Source: Aurantiochytrium sp. KH105 (Eukaryota; Sar; Bigyra; Thraustochytrida; Thraustochytriidae). Taken from it: 64,000 bases of DNA. Of this stretch, positions 36,589-45,071 are shown one piece after another. The stretch's first letter is position 1, and each line of letters begins with the position of its first letter. Position numbers and translations under genes: made by a program. The notes below the pieces were generated by a model. The model searched no databases. It was not told the origin of the DNA and saw nothing but the letters and a program-made list of their open reading frames with translations. The stretch lies in contig BGKB01000237.1 of assembly GCA_003116975.1 (NCBI GenBank), positions 1 through 64,000 of the forward strand, in the 5' to 3' direction.

Positions 36589-37416
36589 GTGTGCCCAGCC
36601 ACGCAGTGCGTGCGTGCGTGCGTGCGTGCAGCGCTCACGACCCTTATGCTCTCGCTTGCTCGCGTCGAAATTTGCGAGCGCACTTCGCGCTATGGTGCAC
36701 AAGGGTTCCGTTGTATGATAGGAGGTCCCGGAGCGATGCGCTGTCGCTCCGCGTTTTCAAGTGCTGTAGAGCAGAAGCGCTCTTTCGCAATTTAAAGCAG
36801 CCGAGTCAGCCTTTGCTGGCGGCCGGCGGCTCGCCAACCGGTGCGTCCTGAGCGCGCCGCTCCGCTCAGCAACGCGACGCAGACGCAACGGCGAAGTGCA
36901 ACTGGGAATTAGATTGGCGCTCGCACACACCCTGCCTCTGTCTCTCGCTTATTTGCTCTTGCCAGTAGCAGATAGCAGCAAGTGAGTTAGTTCCGGTTTC
37001 TTGTGTTTTAATCTTGTTTTCTACAATTTTCGAGCAGCGTCAGCGACCTCTTTCCCAGAAAGTGATCCTTTCACTTAACGCTTTCGTTCCATTCCTTTGA
37101 TTGCTTTTCCCTGCGCGCAAAGTCAGCCACTTTACCTGCTCTTGGTGCCAGAAAAATCATTCGTCATGTAGTAGAGTAATGACATTCAAGAAAATTGAGC
37201 CGTTGAGCGACAAATCCTCGGCGGCCCTACTTTCGGGGTTTGATATGTTTTACCGATACGATTCTAGTTTTCCCGAGGCGCAGCGAAGGCACCCAATCTG
37301 TTTATGCAAGTCACTTGATTTTTGAAAAAATTACTTGACTTGAAAAGGGAGAAGAAGAGGAGAAGAGGAGAAGCATACAATGAAGCACGAGGCAAATCCG
37401 CGCGAAGGAGGCCGTC
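36376..37416. other. Divergent upstream region, dynein / zinc-finger gene
   Basis: Contains GCTT (36,550-36,588) and GTGC (36,604-36,631) microsatellites within 250 bases of the dynein start. AT-richer DNA with runs of T follows (37,000-37,100). A 48-codon frame at 37,179-37,325 is discussed in findings. No other gene seen. Confidence 0.5.
36548..36631. repeat. (GCTT)n and (GTGC)n microsatellites
   Basis: Ten GCTT units at 36,550-36,588 and about six GTGC units at 36,604-36,631, separated by 15 bases, upstream of the dynein gene. Confidence 0.9.
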
Positions 37417-38205
37417 GTGAAGATGTCGCAGGAGGACGAGCTCGCGCGGCGCGTGGACGCGGCACTCGCATCGTGGCGTCGTGGCGTTCAGGCGCTGGAG
37501 AGGCGATGGGACGCCGAGGGTGAGGACCCCGACGCTGAGGAAACCGTCGCTCTTGCGGCCGGTGACGAGCCCGAGCTGGCAGAGGCCAGAGGCGACGAGC
37601 CCGAGGCCAGGGCCAGCAAGGCCGATAAGGTCAAGGCAACCGCGAGCGGGGGGACTCGGCCGAAACGCGCAAGACCCTCGAGCGGATGGGCCTCAAGCTA
37701 CGCAGGCTTCGTGCAGCGAGCGCAGACTTTTAGTGCGTTTTCGTGGTTTGGCAAGCCAGAGGCTATCGGCAAAAATGTTTGCGCGGCGCACGGCTGGACG
37801 AACGTGGACACGGACAAGCTTGCTTGTGCATCATGTAAACGAAAACTTTTCTTTCAAGAGATTGAAGACTCTGTAAGAGAACGAGGAGGTGATTTTCAAG
37901 CTGCCGTGAGGGAGTTTAGAAATGCAATTGAGCGCGGTCACGAACGACTGTGTCCCTTTGCCTTTAGCTTCGTGTCGCGGGATTTGGCCCAGGCACTTTT
38001 GCGTCGAAAAATACTCCGAGAGGAGACTCCTGGGGACTCAAGGAATTGGATTGCGCAAAATCTTGATCACGACGGCGATGCTGCAGAGAGGGCCGAGGCG
38101 ATGCTGGCGCGGCAAATGAGGCTACTCGCAGAGTGCAAGTCGGACACGTCTGCGCACGCTACGCGCGCGCGCACGCGCAAGGCGAGCCTACACTCAGTAC
38201 CATAG
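37417..38205 (+). CDS. ZC3HC1: ZC3HC1/NIPA-like C3HC zinc-finger protein
   Basis: 262 residues unspliced. The first two ATGs (37417, 37423) are both usable. After a charged N-terminus, the C3HC finger starts FSAFSWFGKPEAIGKNVCAA, followed by GWTNVDTDKLACASCKRKL. C137, C140, H175 and C179 are predicted zinc ligands and C122 is the accessory Cys; FGKP and HGW are family landmarks. In other organisms the family acts at the nuclear pore basket (NIPA, Rsm1/Pml39). The unspliced C-terminus (ATRARTRKASLHSVP) looks non-native. A 59-base intron at 38139-38197 would replace it with a 34-residue end (TIDDKDVVHLFNALVVRR...) stopping at 38300. The second Rsm1-type domain of animal NIPA is absent, so the protein is short. 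Confidence 0.72.
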   Translation: MKMSQEDELARRVDAALASWRRGVQALERRWDAEGEDPDAEETVALAAGDEPELAEARGDEPEARASKADKVKATASGGTRPKRARPSSGWASSYAGFVQRAQTFSAFSWFGKPEAIGKNVCAAHGWTNVDTDKLACASCKRKLFFQEIEDSVRERGGDFQAAVREFRNAIERGHERLCPFAFSFVSRDLAQALLRRKILREETPGDSRNWIAQNLDHDGDAAERAEAMLARQMRLLAECKSDTSAHATRARTRKASLHSVP

Positions 38206-38438
38206 ACGACAAGGACGTCGTGCACCTTTTCAACGCGCTCGTCGTACGACGTTGCACAGCTGCTGGCGTTTCAGTCGCAAGCAAACTTTTACAATGGTAA
38301 TTGTGTACCCGAGCAGATCTGGCGTATAGATTCTGAGCCTAAATGTTGGGCCCTTAGCCCTGGGACCAGGCCCAAGAGCTGAATATTCTAAACTTTGGCT
38401 CTCGTGATGCGTAAATTACTTATTTTGTTTGGGTGTGT

Positions 38439-39125
38439 TTATTTTTTCATTCCTCCGCCTCGACGAAGCGAAAGTACATAGCATAAGAAGGCAAATCCCA
38501 ATGCGATAAAGACAAAGTTGGAGTCTTCCTTCTGAGAGACCCCCTGAAGGTCATCTTGACCCCTACAGTAGACTTGATTGCAGCAGAGGCGCTCGATAAT
38601 GCAAAGGTCCATTTGAAACTCGGCCTGGGTGCAAACTTCTGTTGTTGACGCTTGCAACCCTTTGGGGCACCTCGGCTGTTCGTCGCAGCAGTCTTGGTCA
38701 TCGTCGACAAGAAAGGATTCACTGTCAATGTTGTTGTTTCGATCGAAAGGACTGTCGTCATTCTCGTGATCGCCCGGGAGTGGGCAATACGCGGTCCAGT
38801 GTTCGGCGACGCCGAAGCAGCGCGTGTCCATGAGTACACATTGACTGTTGCATCCTGATACTGTTTGCCAGAAGCATCCTGCTCGCGTACACTCGTTGCA
38901 GCCGGTGTAGTCGGAGCAGCCCTTGCTGTCGCGCATGTTTTCTCGAGCGCTTCCTGTGCTTTCGTCACCATCTTTCATCAGAACGGATTCACTGCTGCTA
39001 TCGGCAAAGTTTCCAGCGTGGTCAGCGCGTAGCGAGGTTCTTTTCTCGTCGACCGCCTGCGCCAGGTCCACTGAGCTTGAAGCTACAGCGAGGACGCCAA
39101 GCAGGATGGTCGTGGCACAATACAT
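38439..39125 (-). CDS. Type I membrane protein with Cys-rich PSI-like domain
   Basis: 228 residues. A cleavable-looking signal peptide (MYCATTILLGVLAVASSS) is followed by a Ser/Asp/Glu-rich stretch and a compact Cys cluster (CSDYTGCNECTRAGCFWQ, then GCNSQC). That spacing resembles PSI/plexin-repeat domains. More Cys pairs follow (DCCDEQPRC, ERLCCNQVYC). A single C-terminal transmembrane helix (FVFIALGFAFLCYVLSL) ends in a short basic tail RRGGGMKK. Extracellular or Golgi-lumenal location is likely. I do not recognise a named family. Confidence 0.68.
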   Translation of the reverse strand: MYCATTILLGVLAVASSSVDLAQAVDEKRTSLRADHAGNFADSSSESVLMKDGDESTGSARENMRDSKGCSDYTGCNECTRAGCFWQTVSGCNSQCVLMDTRCFGVAEHWTAYCPLPGDHENDDSPFDRNNNIDSESFLVDDDQDCCDEQPRCPKGLQASTTEVCTQAEFQMDLCIIERLCCNQVYCRGQDDLQGVSQKEDSNFVFIALGFAFLCYVLSLRRGGGMKK

Positions 39126-39911
39126 GGGTGAAAAAGCGAGGCGAACTCCCTAAGGGGCTGTAAAGCAGCCCAGATCGCTGCGTGTGCAAGTTGGCTTGCA
39201 CTTCAACCCCCCGTGGTCAGGCGGCAATACCAGCCCTTCACCCGCCTTCCTTTGTCCTCTTCCCCTCAATCTCGTCGCGTTCCGCGCTCTTCTCCCCTCG
39301 CGCGCGCGAGAACCCTCGCGAAGCCCAAGGTCTTTGAACAGAGTTGAGCTCCTGCTCATTTCTATTTTTCATTCTCACCCCGTCCGACGAGTGGTTCACT
39401 TTACTTCCTTCCACACGTAGTACGGTGACTCGTATCCTTGCCGACTCTAGGCCTAGGCTACCGTTGCCTATTTTTTTTTTAACTTCACTGACAAGTCAAG
39501 TCCAATGACCTCATTCGCTCTTCCTGCGAGGCGGCGCGAAGGCGGAGAGGTCGGGTCAGGATAGCCTGCAAAACGCCAGGACGTCCGGGACGTCCGGAAG
39601 GCATGATGTATTGATGCATGCAGGAAATGGCAGTTGTCGCTCGCTACGGTCGAGAGGGAGGTCATCCATCCATACGTTTTTTTTAGGGGGAGTAGAGTAG
39701 CCTAGATAGGGCAAGACCGTTCGTCGAGGTGCCAGCTTCGGCGCACTTTGGTCACGGTACGGCAGGTGGCGATGTATCGCGCGCACAGGCGCTGTTGCCA
39801 GCACTGTATCCTGAGCGACTCGGAGGAAAGGGGGGTGGGATGAAGGGAGGGAGGTCCTTTTTCCAAGACATGTACTCAACGGCCCCTCGGCTCGCCAAAA
39901 GTTTTCTCAGA

Positions 39912-40140
39912 CTGTACACATCGCGTCGCGAAGATCCCTCGCGAGGATCCTCAAGTTGAACAAATCGCGCAATGATCCCTGAAGAGCGAGCAACTATATC
40001 ACTGAGTCTGTGCGCATCGTGTTGCGAGGAACCCCGAGTTGGACAACTCACATCATGCATGGCTCAAGGACGGCGAGCGACTATCGCAGGCAGTGCGCAT
40101 TGTGTTGTGCGGAACCCCAGCTTGAACAGCGAGTCCATCC
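39912..40140. repeat. Imperfect tandem repeat, about 3 copies of 84-96 bases
   Basis: Copies start near 39,912, 40,008 and 40,091. Each begins with a variant of CTGTGCGCATCGTGTTGCGA, followed by GGAACCCCGAGTTGGACAA-like sequence. The first two also share GAGCGAGCAACTATATC / GGCGAGCGACTATCGC ends. Divergence is substantial, and the first copy has an extra 12 bases. Confidence 0.6.
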
Positions 40141-40350
40141 CACTGCAAGACAACATAGATTTAGCCTGATTATGACGCGATGGACCGCGTGGTCTCCGTG
40201 ACAACCCATCCCCACGGACAAACGTAAACCTGTAGCGAGCTGTGCGAACCATGGCATTCTCAAGGCCGAGATACTATGGTCCGATGAACATCTTTAATGA
40301 TCATCAGGGCTCTGTAGGCCTACGCTCTCTCGTTCTGATTCGGGCCTTGG

Positions 40351-40418
40351 CCTAGGCCTAGACCTAGGCCGCTAGGCCTAGACCTAGGCCGCTAGGCCTA
40401 GACCTAGGCCGCTAGGCC
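40351..40418. repeat. 20-base CTAG-palindrome tandem repeat
   Basis: Three units of GCTAGGCCTAGACCTAGGCC, of which the first begins CC, plus a partial fourth. Each unit holds AGGCCT and CCTAGG palindromes. The array ends about 55 bases before the AAGAB start codons. Confidence 0.95.
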
Positions 40419-40466
40419 GAGGGCAAAGAAAAGCAAACAGGCAAGACAGACCCCCGAGTCGAAGTT

Positions 40467-41483
40467 GTGTCGAGAATGGAGGCCGCGACGCGAGCAGCGA
40501 CCGGGGCCGGGGCGAGGGAGGCTCCAGCAGCAGCTGCGGCCATGGGGGAGCTGCCGCGCGTGCTCGTGCTTGGTGGCGGACTCAGCGCGGACCATGCAGC
40601 TCTTGTGGAGGCGCTCACGACCAGATATCACAAGAAGCTCTCGATGGCTAAAGCGTCGAGCGGCGCCGACGTGCCGGAGACGCGCAGGGTCCCCTGGCGC
40701 ATCGAGACCAAGTACTATACTGCAAATGTCCATGTCGAGGCGCGTGGCTCTCTTGAGGCTATTGCAGCTCTTGATCAAGAGACCTGGTGGGACCAAGTAC
40801 AGGCGGTAGTGCTTGCGATCGATATGAGACAGCCTCGAGAGTTCATCGAGGCGCATGCAAGCCTGCTCGACAGGCTTGACGATATTGACACGCTCATTTG
40901 TGTCGGCGTCGAGCCCGAAGGATCCAACCATTCCATTAGCGAAGCTGAAGCCGCTCTCGAGTCCCTCGACCCAACGCTTGAGTTTATTTCTGTTGACTTG
41001 CACATTGAGCAACCAGCTGCGGCAAGCGACGGTTCAAAACGCGGCCTCGACCGCCTCGTTGAAGTTCTCGAGGTAACCATGTGGAACAACATGGAGCGTG
41101 CTGGCGAAGATATGAAAGTAAGCCCTTCGCAGGACGATCATCAAAGCATCAAGGCAGCGCAACAAGCTCCCGTTGGCCCTCTCGCAGCTGGCGGCAGTGA
41201 TGGCAAGGAAATGAATGAGACAGGGACAAATGATGTCAAGCATAATGTACGCCAAAGCGATGACGAAGAGGCAGCGGCCGCGGCCGCGATCGCGGCAGCT
41301 GCGCTCGAGCCTGAACCAGACCTCGATGACCTCGCAAGTCTCATGGAAGAAGTCAAGCGGGTCAAATCACTTCACGGCACACGTTCTCGTGAGGATCAGG
41401 TTCGAGAGGCAACTCTTGTGGCGATGCGTCTCGCTGCCGCAATGGGACTGGATGGTAGCAGCAGCGATGAGGGTGAGGAATGA
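40467..41483 (+). CDS. AAGAB: AAGAB/p34 adaptin-binding protein
   Basis: 338 residues from ATG 40467, or 335 from ATG 40476. An Ala-rich lead is followed by a Rab-like G-protein fold (RVLVLGGGLSADHAALVEAL, then VQAVVLAIDM and DIDTLICVGVE) in which the P-loop is degenerate, as is usual for p34. An acidic Ala-rich linker leads to the conserved C-terminal helix DDLASLMEEVKRVKSLHG, SREDQVREATLVAMRLAAAM, ending in an SSDEGEE tail. This end is diagnostic of AAGAB. In animals AAGAB chaperones assembly of the AP-1 and AP-2 clathrin adaptors. The neighbour downstream converges. Confidence 0.88.
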   Translation: MSRMEAATRAATGAGAREAPAAAAAMGELPRVLVLGGGLSADHAALVEALTTRYHKKLSMAKASSGADVPETRRVPWRIETKYYTANVHVEARGSLEAIAALDQETWWDQVQAVVLAIDMRQPREFIEAHASLLDRLDDIDTLICVGVEPEGSNHSISEAEAALESLDPTLEFISVDLHIEQPAAASDGSKRGLDRLVEVLEVTMWNNMERAGEDMKVSPSQDDHQSIKAAQQAPVGPLAAGGSDGKEMNETGTNDVKHNVRQSDDEEAAAAAAIAAAALEPEPDLDDLASLMEEVKRVKSLHGTRSREDQVREATLVAMRLAAAMGLDGSSSDEGEE

Positions 41484-41888
41484 ACGGCCTGTGCGGTTAC
41501 CAGATTGTCGCGGCTCACGCGCGGCTGGTTTATTTTCTTTTACTTTTCCACAATTTTACGATTCGCATCGGTGGGAGGGCGGTTAGTACGAAAGCATGTA
41601 TTGAAATAAGATCTAGGCATACGAGCAGGCAAACGATATTTGAAAAGACGCGGATCACATTCGAGAGTTAACGTTTTCCTCGTACTTGACTATGGACTTT
41701 CTACCCCTTTTTATGTTTTCTTTATTCTTTTTCTCCTTTCCCTTTTCCACAAGTCGACACGAGACAGACTTTGCGTTGCTACCATAGGTAGACAAAAAGC
41801 TTGTCCACTTACCATAGCCCAGACCACGCTGCAGTGACATGCGCTTTCTAAACTTTAAAAAAATCATGCTAGGAAAAGAAAGAAGAAG
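41484..41888. other. Convergent 3' region
   Basis: Lies between AAGAB and TMEM260. AT-rich, with a T/C-rich stretch at 41,705-41,750. No gene or repeat seen. Confidence 0.6.
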
Positions 41889-44456
41889 TTAAGAATCTGC
41901 ACGATGGGCGGCCTCAAGGGCTTTGAGCACCGAAATGAAACGCGGGTAAACGGGGTCCGAATGATCTCCCAGTTGCCGAAAGGCTCGCAAGCACCGCAAC
42001 GCGATCGCTTCCGCCCGAACTGCGTCTTGCTGCCGATTGGTGGCAACATACTGCACCCATCGAATTGATGCGAGCGCCGCATTCTTGACCACATCCGCCA
42101 AGGACACGGAAATCGTGCCTGCAGAGCCTGCACCCTTGACAACATCGTCCAACAACGCGGTACTTTCTTCGAGCGCGGGAGCGTAGCACAAACTTTCAGG
42201 GCCTCGCTGCAAAGCTGCGGACAAGAGAAAGAGCGCTCGCTGGTACACTGCATCCCACAGAATGCTGAGCGCAGCAAACTCCCACGATCCTTCCGGTATC
42301 AGACCTCTTGAGGAGGATTCATCAGGTCCGACGAAAGAAGCAAAGGTATCCCATGGCCACAGCCTCTGAAGCAGAGGCGAGATGATCTTGGACGACGGCG
42401 TGCGTCCTGCTTCCACAATGGTGAATTGAACCATTTCAATAAGCGATCTCGTGCGATTCTGCCATGCATACACCCACGCATCATCCAATCGCCGTGATCC
42501 AGACTCAGCTCCAGACAGCGTCGAAGAGGATGCAGAGTTTTCTTCTTTTGCTTGTTTTAACGATACAGTCGGGACTGCATCCGCTGGATATGCCTTCCAC
42601 AGCAACCCCTGTGGAAGAAGGAAGATGCCGCCAGGAAACAAATTATCCGCGCCCAGAGTTGCGTCATTGACTGCGTGCAAGTCGACGTACACCCCTCCGC
42701 TATGACGCCCAGCATTAACGATCGCAAAGTCGACAATCATTTTAGCGTTGGCTTCCGACCCACGGCTCGTGCTCATGCGAGAGGGGAGAACAGGGAAGAC
42801 AACGTCTGGATACAGAGGGGCCTGCTTCATGTTGAACCATTTGTAAGGCATCATTTGGAACGAAACGTGGGTCACATCTGGGCGCCGCCCCGCACAGGCC
42901 TGCTTGAATCGAATCGAATTCCAATTGATGTCCGTGTGGGATCCAACCAGAGCACCTTCCGGAAGACTTGCGAGCGCTGCGTCTGCGTAGAGCCCGACAA
43001 CATCAGTTGGGGTCTGCTCGGCAAGATCCAATTGCCGCATTATTAGCGTAAGCGATGCAGTAGCAAGCAACGCGAGAAGAGGACCGCGACGACGGCCGCC
43101 GAGGTGATAGAGTCGCAAAGTTGCATAAGCGACGCCAAGCCCCAACCAAATGCACACAATCAAGTGAGGCTGGATCCAAAAGCGTCGATGCACTTCGCGC
43201 GGCATGGGGAGTGACAAAGGAAGGTTGGCAAGAGAGTGAAAGATACCAAAGTAGAAGGTGTACGCTGCAGCGAGAACTTTGCCCGGAGTGGAGGACAGCG
43301 ACAAGCCGAGGCCAGCCAGAGCGATGCATGGGCCCACCAAGAAAAGAGCGCCAAGCTCTTCGGTGACGAGGTCCTCAAAATAAGCCATGGTTCTCTCCAT
43401 AAAATTCTCCGAAGGGCCAGCATGACCAGAGAGGGTCAGGGTACCGTACTCCCCTCGCGAAAAGTGTCGCCATAGCCCAGCCAGCGAGTCTGTGGCTCCC
43501 CATGACCCGGCTTTCGGGGTGCGCCCGGCCATATAGACGTGAGCATACGGAAGTAACCCAAGAAGACCAGCGAATCCAAACTTTGTCAGCCGCTCGAACG
43601 ATAAGGGGCGTGGGCTCAGCGAAAGGACTACGTATGGGACCAGAACCACGAGAAAGAGTACACTTGTGTGCTGGTTCGATAGCGCGAGTCCACTCAGAGT
43701 TGCTCCCAGGATAATCCTGCTCTCGCATGACTCAATGCCCTGAGCACTGGTTGTATCGGATGTGCCCCGAGCGATCGAAATGGTCAGATAAAGAATTGCT
43801 CCGCAAAGCAAATTGTTGAGGGGGAAAACCTCGGCGCCAACAGTGTAGGTCCAGACGAGGGGCGACGTGGTGAAGGCAATTCCGGCCAAGAAACCTGAGG
43901 CGGCTTCGAGTATTTTGTCCCCCTTTTCCGGGGCGCTACGAGGAAGGCAAGGGAATACATACACCGTCAGAGCCACGAAGCCACTTGCCCCTGCGCCGCA
44001 AAGCACGCTGCAGAGGCTGGCAGCGCGGGCCGGTGAAAGAGCTTGGCTCATAGCGTTCATGAAGGCGTGCCATAAGAGCACAAAGGCTGGATATCCGGGC
44101 GGATGCGCAACGCCCAAAACACATGCCTCAGCCAAGATTTCCCCGGAGTCTCCTCCTGGAACATCATCGTAGATAAAGGGCCATTGGACGCCAAGGGCCA
44201 CAGCAAAAGTCACTGTCCACAAGACAAACCGTTCCATCGTTGAGCACGGCGCTTCCCTGCAATGATCTTCATCGTCGAGAGCCTTGAAGTTCTCTGTCAT
44301 GGAAGAATCTTCCGTGGCCCTTGTCGCTCTACTGGGACCTCCTGTTCCTTCTCCTCGTCCTGCGCGCACGTTCGCCCTGCCTTTGAGCGTAGCATTCTCG
44401 CCGTTGACTTGGGCCACAGGTCCTCGGCCCCGCCTTCGGGCGCCCATTGCCCTCAC
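41889..44456 (-). CDS. TMEM260: TMEM260-type protein O-mannosyltransferase (DUF2723)
   Basis: 855 residues from ATG 44456. Starts at 44300 (MTENFKALDDED) and 44237 (MERFVLWTV) are equally possible, since the first 50 residues are Arg/Gly-rich and leader-like. The DUF2723 core follows the first membrane helix: VPGGDSGEILAEACVLGVAH, PPGYPAF, and VWTYTVGAEVFPLNN. SNQHTSVLF, EYGTL and HRRFWIQPHLIVCIWLGLGV follow, for about ten membrane passes in total. The lumenal part has NSIRFKQACAGRRPDV and VSFQMMPYKWF, and SWEFAALSILWDAVYQRAL precedes a helical end. Human TMEM260 is an ER O-mannosyltransferase acting on IPT/TIG domains of plexins and receptor kinases. The catalytic Asp would be in the GGDSGE motif. 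The substrate in this organism is unknown. Confidence 0.92.
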   Translation of the reverse strand: MRAMGARRRGRGPVAQVNGENATLKGRANVRAGRGEGTGGPSRATRATEDSSMTENFKALDDEDHCREAPCSTMERFVLWTVTFAVALGVQWPFIYDDVPGGDSGEILAEACVLGVAHPPGYPAFVLLWHAFMNAMSQALSPARAASLCSVLCGAGASGFVALTVYVFPCLPRSAPEKGDKILEAASGFLAGIAFTTSPLVWTYTVGAEVFPLNNLLCGAILYLTISIARGTSDTTSAQGIESCESRIILGATLSGLALSNQHTSVLFLVVLVPYVVLSLSPRPLSFERLTKFGFAGLLGLLPYAHVYMAGRTPKAGSWGATDSLAGLWRHFSRGEYGTLTLSGHAGPSENFMERTMAYFEDLVTEELGALFLVGPCIALAGLGLSLSSTPGKVLAAAYTFYFGIFHSLANLPLSLPMPREVHRRFWIQPHLIVCIWLGLGVAYATLRLYHLGGRRRGPLLALLATASLTLIMRQLDLAEQTPTDVVGLYADAALASLPEGALVGSHTDINWNSIRFKQACAGRRPDVTHVSFQMMPYKWFNMKQAPLYPDVVFPVLPSRMSTSRGSEANAKMIVDFAIVNAGRHSGGVYVDLHAVNDATLGADNLFPGGIFLLPQGLLWKAYPADAVPTVSLKQAKEENSASSSTLSGAESGSRRLDDAWVYAWQNRTRSLIEMVQFTIVEAGRTPSSKIISPLLQRLWPWDTFASFVGPDESSSRGLIPEGSWEFAALSILWDAVYQRALFLLSAALQRGPESLCYAPALEESTALLDDVVKGAGSAGTISVSLADVVKNAALASIRWVQYVATNRQQDAVRAEAIALRCLRAFRQLGDHSDPVYPRFISVLKALEAAHRADS

Positions 44457-45071
44457 GCAGGGTCGAGGCCTATGCTCGTACCCAGAGGCAGTTGCGAGCG
44501 AGGCGAAGATTCAACACCGCCCGCGATCGGTCGCTTTGTCTTTTCCTGCTGCTCGCAGGCTGGCCTAGACTCGAAGCGTATCGCAGCCTCTGAAGAACGC
44601 CCTGGAGCTCGCAGCCCACGGCTCGACTCGGAGCCGCCTGTCCCCGCCCGGCCTTTGCAGTGCAAGCAATCAATCAATCGAAGTCAATCAAAGTCAATCG
44701 AAGTCAATCGAAGTCAATCGAGAGTCAATCGAAGTCAATCGAGAGTCAGATCAATCAACCATGGCAATCTTTTCGTTTGCTTTCTCTGCCTTTCAACTTG
44801 CAAGGGTTGCTTGTTTTGACTGACGCGCTCGTCGCACGCTACTAGGCGTAGGCCTAGTATCTATCTTCGAGCTCAACAAAGGCGAGCGAGCGGGAGAGGG
44901 CGGCAAGGTGCCAAAGGAAAAACTCGGGGACTCAGGGGACGTGCGCCTGGCTCGGGCGCCAGGGTCGGGAGGGAGGCAGGCAGGCACGCGTCTCCTCCCC
45001 TGGCAGGCCCACCTTCGGCAACGATTTTGGACGGTCGCGCACGGCGGCCATAAGTTGAACCAAAAGACGAA
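44457..45071. promoter_or_regulatory. Divergent upstream region, TMEM260 / RIC1
   Basis: Contains a decamer repeat AAGTCAATCG at 44,681-44,748, and a CTAG palindrome cluster (TACTAGGCGTAGGCCTAGTA) at 44,841-44,860, about 210 bases before the RIC1 ATG. No gene seen. Confidence 0.5.
44681..44748. repeat. AAGTCAATCG decamer repeat
   Basis: Four units in exact 10-base register at 44,681-44,720, followed by variants with an inserted GA. ATCAATCAATC lies on each side. Confidence 0.9.

Larger units (their letters stand above)
39126..40466. other. Divergent intergenic region with decayed and palindromic repeats
   Basis: 1.3 kb with no convincing gene. It holds three degenerate copies of an 85-95-base unit (39,912-40,140) and three exact 20-base palindrome-rich units (40,351-40,410). 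Small open frames overlap these repeats on both strands and show no recognisable features. Confidence 0.5.

Noticed and set aside
40467..41092. Minus-strand frames opposite AAGAB
   Set aside because: AAGAB motifs on the plus strand account for this DNA.
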